A stretch of 46,145 bases of DNA from Paracoccaceae bacterium (lineage in GTDB: Bacteria; Pseudomonadota; Alphaproteobacteria; Rhodobacterales; Rhodobacteraceae): positions 1 through 46,145 of the forward strand of contig CACOXV010000014.1 in the NCBI GenBank assembly GCA_902631295.1, in the 5' to 3' direction. A program made the translations under genes and the position numbers. A model generated the notes under the pieces. The model saw nothing but the letters and a program-made list of their open reading frames with translations, made no database searches and was not told the DNA's origin. How positions within the stretch are numbered: the stretch's first letter is position 1; each line of letters opens with the position of its first letter. Below are positions 42,307 through 46,145 of this stretch, one piece after another.

Positions 42307-43308
42307 TCACTCTTCGATACCCGCTTCAGCAAAAGTTGCCATACCATTATGACATGCAAGAGACGCTCTAACGATACTCAACGCCAAAGCAGCCCCTGAC
42401 CCCTCCCCCAAACGCATACCTAAGTCAAACATTGGTACTTTTCCCAATTTACTAAGTAACTTGCTATGACCCGCCTCAGCACTTTGATGGGCAAATATAA
42501 CATTATCATAAATCTGATCTACAGATACAAGAGGAGCTATTGCTGAGGACGCAATAAACCCGTCAATGATTACAGGTATGCTATGGCACCTCGCGGCTAC
42601 CAAGGCACCACAGATTGCAGCCTGTTCGCGACCACCTAAGGACATCAAAATTTCGAATGGAGTATTTAAACTTTCTTGGTTCCGAATTCTAGCACGCTCT
42701 ATAACTTTTGCTTTTTTTAAAATGCCCTCGGTATTACTTCCTGTGCCAGCTCCTACCCAGTCCAAACCCTGGCCACCAAATGTGCCCAGACACAGAGCGG
42801 ATGAAATTGTTGAGTTACCTATTCCCATTTCACCCAATAATAAAATATCGGATTTTGAATTCACTGCTTCAGCGCCACGATTAATGGCCTCAAGACACTC
42901 TTGCTCACTCATGGCGGGACCAACAGTAATATCTGCAGTTGCCTGTCCATCCGATAACAGGATTATATCCAAGTCGGCACCACTGTACGCAGCGAGCTGG
43001 TTGATAGCAGCACCCCCATTGCGAAAATTTTCGACCATTGCCATTGTCACCTCTTGCGGAAATGGGTTCACGCCTTGGTCACACACGCCATGATTGCCAG
43101 CAAATACCAGAGCTTGAGCAAGTTTTATTTCAGGTCTTTCATTGCCTTGCCAAGCAGCCATAAAGCAAGCGTATTCTTCAAGTTTTCCAAGAGATCCTGG
43201 AGGTTTTGTAAGCTGTTTCTGACGTTCAAAAGCTGCTTTGAAAAAAACTTCATTTCGTTTTGTTAATCCATTCAAAGAATCTTGAAAATCATTAACAGTT
43301 TCGAACAT
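42307..43308 (-). CDS. cobT: Nicotinate-nucleotide-dimethylbenzimidazole phosphoribosyltransferase CobT
   Basis: Makes alpha-ribazole phosphate, the lower-ligand precursor of cobalamin, from dimethylbenzimidazole and nicotinate mononucleotide. 333 residues. Family motifs: KPPGSLGKLEEYA near the N-terminus, FAGNHGVCDQGVNPFPQEVT, LGEMGIGNSTISSAL, WVGAGTG and RLGEGSGAALAL, with Glu302 as the expected catalytic base. ATG start. Divergent from cobD over about 217 bp, which contains no recognisable cobalamin riboswitch. Confidence 0.96.
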   Translation of the reverse strand: MFETVNDFQDSLNGLTKRNEVFFKAAFERQKQLTKPPGSLGKLEEYACFMAAWQGNERPEIKLAQALVFAGNHGVCDQGVNPFPQEVTMAMVENFRNGGAAINQLAAYSGADLDIILLSDGQATADITVGPAMSEQECLEAINRGAEAVNSKSDILLLGEMGIGNSTISSALCLGTFGGQGLDWVGAGTGSNTEGILKKAKVIERARIRNQESLNTPFEILMSLGGREQAAICGALVAARCHSIPVIIDGFIASSAIAPLVSVDQIYDNVIFAHQSAEAGHSKLLSKLGKVPMFDLGMRLGEGSGAALALSIVRASLACHNGMATFAEAGIEE

Positions 43309-43525
43309 TTTAGAAGCCTATTTTTTAGTAAATTCAACATTTGGGATATTAACACTTTTGTAATAATGCAATAGCTTGAGACCATATTTAGATGATTTAC
43401 AAAAAATACTTTTATTCATATGGCCGTAGGCAGAGGAATTGGCTTTTATGATAATGGATCGAACGGTCAAATTATGATAAAAACTACCAAATATTCTTTA
43501 CAAAAGTAGAATAGGAAAATTTATA

Positions 43526-44467
43526 GTGTTCTATGCTCTTTGCTTAGCAATTTGTATTGATTCCGCCGTCGGCTGGCCAAAAAGATTTATAAATTATATT
43601 GGCCACCCGGTTATTTTTATTGGCAAAGCAATTTCATGGTTTGAAAAGAATTTTAACTATGGGTCAAAAAAACAAAAGGTTTTGTTTGGTGGTTGTTCAA
43701 CAATCTTTTTAATAGCGATTTTCTTTACACTTATGTTCTTTATAGAAAAATATATTTCTGCACATTCCGACGGTTGGATAAGAGTAGTTATATTAGCAAT
43801 AATGATATGGCCCTGGCTTGCAATTAAATCAATGCATATACACATTTCCAATATTCTTATTCCCCTCTCAAACCGTAACATTGAACAAGCACGATATGAA
43901 TTATCAATGATCGTTGGACGAAATACTGCCAATTTAGACGAAAATGATATCAGTCGAAGTGCCATCGAAAGTTTAGCAGAAAATACTTCAGATGGAGTAA
44001 TTGCTCCACTATTTTGGTGCTTCGTTTTGGGTTTGCCCGGTTTGGTCGCTTATAAAGTGATCAATACGGCAGATAGTATGATTGCTTATAAAACTGAAAG
44101 ATTTAAAGATTACGGCCTGATAGCTGCAAAAATCGATGACGTCGTCAACTATATACCAGCAAGATTAACAGCAGTTATATATTCAATTGTGGGCCTAGCT
44201 CCTACCAAAATTCGAGGCCTCCGTCATGAGGCAAATCTGCATCGATCACCTAATGCTGGATGGCCTGAAGGAATGGTAGCTCGCCTACTGAATGTAAAGC
44301 TATCCGGACCGAGAGCTTACAATAATAGTTTGAGCAACGATGCTTGGCTTAATGAGAGCGCACCAGATGCGACACCAGTCTCTATTCGGAAAGCATTAAG
44401 TTTGTTTCATAGAACTATAATCCTGCTAATATTTCTGTTTTTTATTTTGGGTACTGTTTTTATTTGA
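43526..44467 (+). CDS. cobD: Adenosylcobinamide-phosphate synthase CobD (CbiB)
   Basis: Inner-membrane enzyme that attaches the aminopropanol arm to adenosylcobyric acid. 313 residues with four or more membrane segments. Motifs: GHPVIFIGKAISWFE near the N-terminus, IVGRNTANLDE, AIESLAENTSDGVIAPLFW (the most conserved segment of the family) and NTADSMIAYKTERFKDYG. GTG start at 43526 with AGGA upstream; no ATG fits better, the internal one 6 nt later being out of frame. Convergent with cobF. Confidence 0.95.
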   Translation: MFYALCLAICIDSAVGWPKRFINYIGHPVIFIGKAISWFEKNFNYGSKKQKVLFGGCSTIFLIAIFFTLMFFIEKYISAHSDGWIRVVILAIMIWPWLAIKSMHIHISNILIPLSNRNIEQARYELSMIVGRNTANLDENDISRSAIESLAENTSDGVIAPLFWCFVLGLPGLVAYKVINTADSMIAYKTERFKDYGLIAAKIDDVVNYIPARLTAVIYSIVGLAPTKIRGLRHEANLHRSPNAGWPEGMVARLLNVKLSGPRAYNNSLSNDAWLNESAPDATPVSIRKALSLFHRTIILLIFLFFILGTVFI

Positions 44468-44500
44468 TATTTGATCAAATGACTATCGTTTTCGAATGGT

Positions 44501-45244
44501 TTATCGCTTTTGCAATATGTAACTATCCATTATCCAGCCATTCTGGTTGCGTGCATCAGCTCTAATTTCCATGATTTTCTTTGAGACATCCTCAACCCAA
44601 CCTTCTAAAATAATTTCATTTTCCATTCCAAGGTAAGCTCCCCAATAAATATATAGCTTTGGCTCCCGAAGCGATTGAAAAGAGCATTTACCATCGAGCA
44701 TAACTGCAACAGTTTTAACCCCGTGAGGAAAACCACATTCAAGTAAATTGCGTCCTGTTGTTACGATGAACGACTTGCCAACTTCATTGATCGGAATTTT
44801 ATGTGCGGCAGTTAAAGCCTGTATTGATGTTATTCCAGCAAATACTTGTATTTTTGGCTTTGGCTTTAAACGCTCAGCAATTCGCAGCGAGCTATCGTAC
44901 AGCGACGGGTCGCCCCAAATTAAAAAAGCAACTTTAGTATCCTCAGAACAATGTTTCCTAATGGTGCTTGACCATACTCTAGCCACATTGTCATGCCATT
45001 TCTCAACCCCCTCTTGGTAGGAATACGACAAATCTCTTGAAGGCAAATCAAACTGAATAATCTTGGTTTTTTTACCTTTAACAATTTCCTTACATATCTT
45101 TAGTCGCACATCTACCAGTTCAGATTTTTCACTACCCTTGTAAGGAATAAGAATACTGTCAGCTTCCTCTATAGCCCTTCTAGCCTGTATTGTAATATGC
45201 TCAGGGTTGCCTGTCCCTATGCCTACCAAAAACAACTCAAACAT
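44501..45244 (-). CDS. cobF: Precorrin-6A synthase (deacetylating) CobF
   Basis: SAM-dependent C1-methyltransferase of the aerobic cobalamin pathway; methylates precorrin-5 with loss of the extruded acetyl group. 247 residues from the ATG at 45244, which overlaps the cobA stop by 8 nt (ATGTTTGA); an 8-codon extension lies inside cobA. Tetrapyrrole-methylase motifs: FLVGIGTGNPEHIT at the N-terminus, AFLIWGDPSLYDSSLRI in the middle and VFAGITSIQALTAAHKIPIN. CobF is specific to the oxygen-dependent route, which tells how this organism makes B12. Confidence 0.93.
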   Translation of the reverse strand: MFELFLVGIGTGNPEHITIQARRAIEEADSILIPYKGSEKSELVDVRLKICKEIVKGKKTKIIQFDLPSRDLSYSYQEGVEKWHDNVARVWSSTIRKHCSEDTKVAFLIWGDPSLYDSSLRIAERLKPKPKIQVFAGITSIQALTAAHKIPINEVGKSFIVTTGRNLLECGFPHGVKTVAVMLDGKCSFQSLREPKLYIYWGAYLGMENEIILEGWVEDVSKKIMEIRADARNQNGWIMDSYILQKR

Positions 45245-45965
45245 TCGTAAAATCTGCCAGTGGGCCATACATAATTACAGCAGGTTTTGAACCAACATTA
45301 TTTTTTAAAATGTCTGCCAATTCTTTAATATTTGTTCGGCGAATATACTGCTCCGGAGTTGAAACGGATTCTACCAACAAAGCTGGCGTTTTTAAATCTA
45401 GGCCATAAGCTTCTAGTTTTTCAACTAATTTTGCGAAAGTACGTTTTCCCATAAAAACAACAGTGGTAGTGTCTGGATCGGCTAATGCTGCAAAGTTAAG
45501 ATCTTCAGGCAAGTCACCGTTTGTATCATGACCAGTTACAAATTGAACGCGGCGCGCAGTAAACCTTCTAGTCAAAGGGATATTTGCAGCAGCAGCAGCG
45601 GCAGACGCAGATGATACTCCTGGGATTATTTCATATTTAAAGCCTGCCTCCCTTAGAGCCAATTGCTCCTCCTCAAGCCTACCAAATAAACCACTATCAC
45701 CAGATTTTAATCGAACGACATGCGCTCCAGTTTTGGCATAATCAACTAATAGCTTACTAACATGGTTTTGCTTCGGCGACTTCCGACCCGCGCGCTTGCC
45801 AACTCCTACAAGGTCAGCTGATGGTTTGGCATGCGCCAAAATTGGCCCCGCAGACAGATCATCGAATAAAACCGCGTCAGCCTTAGAAATACGATTTACA
45901 GCTTTTACTGTTAGTAGTTCGGGGTCTCCAGGGCCTGAACCAACAAAGCTAACGAAACCACTCAT
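45237..45965 (-). CDS. cobA: Uroporphyrinogen-III C-methyltransferase CobA (SUMT)
   Basis: Transfers two methyl groups from SAM to uroporphyrinogen III to give precorrin-2, the branch point to cobalamin and siroheme. 242 residues; motifs VGSGPGDPELLTVKA at the N-terminus, VVRLKSGDSGLFGR, EIIPGVSSASAAAAAANIPLTRR and FVTGH, all typical of SUMT. A stand-alone SUMT without the CysG dehydrogenase part. Start ATG shares ATGA with the stop of the upstream cobB gene; AAGGAAA lies about 5 nt before it. It is in the middle of a cobB-cobA-cobF run. Confidence 0.95.
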   Translation of the reverse strand: MSGFVSFVGSGPGDPELLTVKAVNRISKADAVLFDDLSAGPILAHAKPSADLVGVGKRAGRKSPKQNHVSKLLVDYAKTGAHVVRLKSGDSGLFGRLEEEQLALREAGFKYEIIPGVSSASAAAAAANIPLTRRFTARRVQFVTGHDTNGDLPEDLNFAALADPDTTTVVFMGKRTFAKLVEKLEAYGLDLKTPALLVESVSTPEQYIRRTNIKELADILKNNVGSKPAVIMYGPLADFTNV

Positions 45966-46145
45966 TTAGTTTCCTTCGCAATTAAATGAAAAAATGTTCC
46001 AGAAACATTTCCACGACGCGACCCAGTTTGTGGTAGGCTATTTCCATCAGCGTCCATTATCTCCAACAAAGGTTGATCAGGCTGATCCAAAATAGAGCTA
46101 TAATGAAACTCATGGCCACGCAAGCAATCTGAATGATCAAATTTT
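45962..46145 (-). CDS. cobB: Cobyrinate/hydrogenobyrinate a,c-diamide synthase CobB, C-terminal end only
   Basis: Only the last 60 codons lie in the window; the gene runs on past the right edge. The visible part reads CLRGHEFHYSSILDQ, then a variable turn, and ends GSRRGNVSGTFFHLIAKETK. The GHEFHYS and GxxxGTFFHLIA segments are the C-terminal glutaminase-domain signature of CobB/CbiA-type amidotransferases, with the His of GHEFHY near the active site. The stop TGA overlaps the cobA start (ATGA). CobB uses glutamine and ATP to amidate the a and c side chains of the corrin ring. Confidence 0.82.
   Translation of the reverse strand, partial: KFDHSDCLRGHEFHYSSILDQPDQPLLEIMDADGNSLPQTGSRRGNVSGTFFHLIAKETK

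Noticed and set aside
41470-43471. Shared 11-mer GAACGGTCAAA before the DUF1461-like gene and before cobD
   Set aside because: Single 11-nt repeats are expected many times by chance in 46 kb, and the distances to the starts differ.
43309-43525. Cobalamin riboswitch between cobT and cobD
   Set aside because: No B12-box-like GCCACTG element or extended GC-rich structure could be found on either strand.
1-46145. CRISPR arrays, IS elements or prophage genes
   Set aside because: No regularly spaced repeats, transposase, integrase or structural phage proteins were recognised on either strand.

Overview
The window is AT-rich (by eye clearly under 45 % GC) and carries genes typical of an alphaproteobacterium, most likely a low-GC marine member of the Rhodobacteraceae/Roseobacter group. 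Pointers are a division cluster opening with mraZ-rsmH-ftsL-ftsI behind a structured leader that looks like the Rhodobacteraceae UpsM sRNA, an oxygen-dependent type of cobalamin gene set (cobA, cobB, cobD, cobF, cobT), pyruvate carboxylase, a TAXI-TRAP transporter and a BciA-type 8-vinyl reductase. The last suggests bacteriochlorophyll synthesis, so possibly an aerobic anoxygenic phototroph.

Layout. 1-3605 (minus): ftsI (cut by the window edge), ftsL, rsmH, mraZ, chained by 8-nt overlaps. 3641-3835: UpsM-like RNA. 4160-6502: UvrD/PcrA helicase. 6776-10213: pyruvate carboxylase. 10310-10384: tRNA-Gly(GCC).

10340-19869 is accessory DNA. The last 45 nt of the tRNA-Gly gene recur perfectly at 17915-17959 and in decayed form (41/45) at 19825-19869, the pattern left by site-specific integration into a tRNA 3' end. 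The first segment holds an FG-GAP/RTX lipoprotein, a DUF805 protein and a 1461-residue secreted coiled-coil/ankyrin-like protein with a duplicated module. The second holds an ICMT-like membrane methyltransferase, a class I glutamine amidotransferase and a broken cytochrome P450 that stops exactly at the third repeat. No integrase is visible. A GNAT acetyltransferase and about 650 bp without a clear gene follow.

21216-31423 is a catabolic locus: a divergent LysR regulator, an isochorismatase-fold amidohydrolase, a three-subunit molybdenum hydroxylase (FAD, 2Fe-2S and Mo subunits), a TAXI-TRAP receptor and fused permease separated by a hairpin, a cyclase-family hydrolase and a 4,5-dihydroxyphthalate-decarboxylase-like protein. 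I read it as uptake and oxidative hydroxylation of an unidentified N-containing or aromatic compound, followed by C-N hydrolysis.

31513-35780 (minus) is a three-gene envelope set: an MMPL/RND permease, a LolA-like periplasmic protein and an outer-membrane barrel, with a 13-bp palindrome upstream. Then come a small unknown gene, an iron-type alcohol dehydrogenase divergent from an agmatinase-family ureohydrolase, a cold-shock protein, bciA, a thioesterase, a small conserved-looking hypothetical and a DUF1461/Lit-like membrane protein. The right end holds the cobalamin genes cobT, cobD, cobF, cobA and the tail of cobB.
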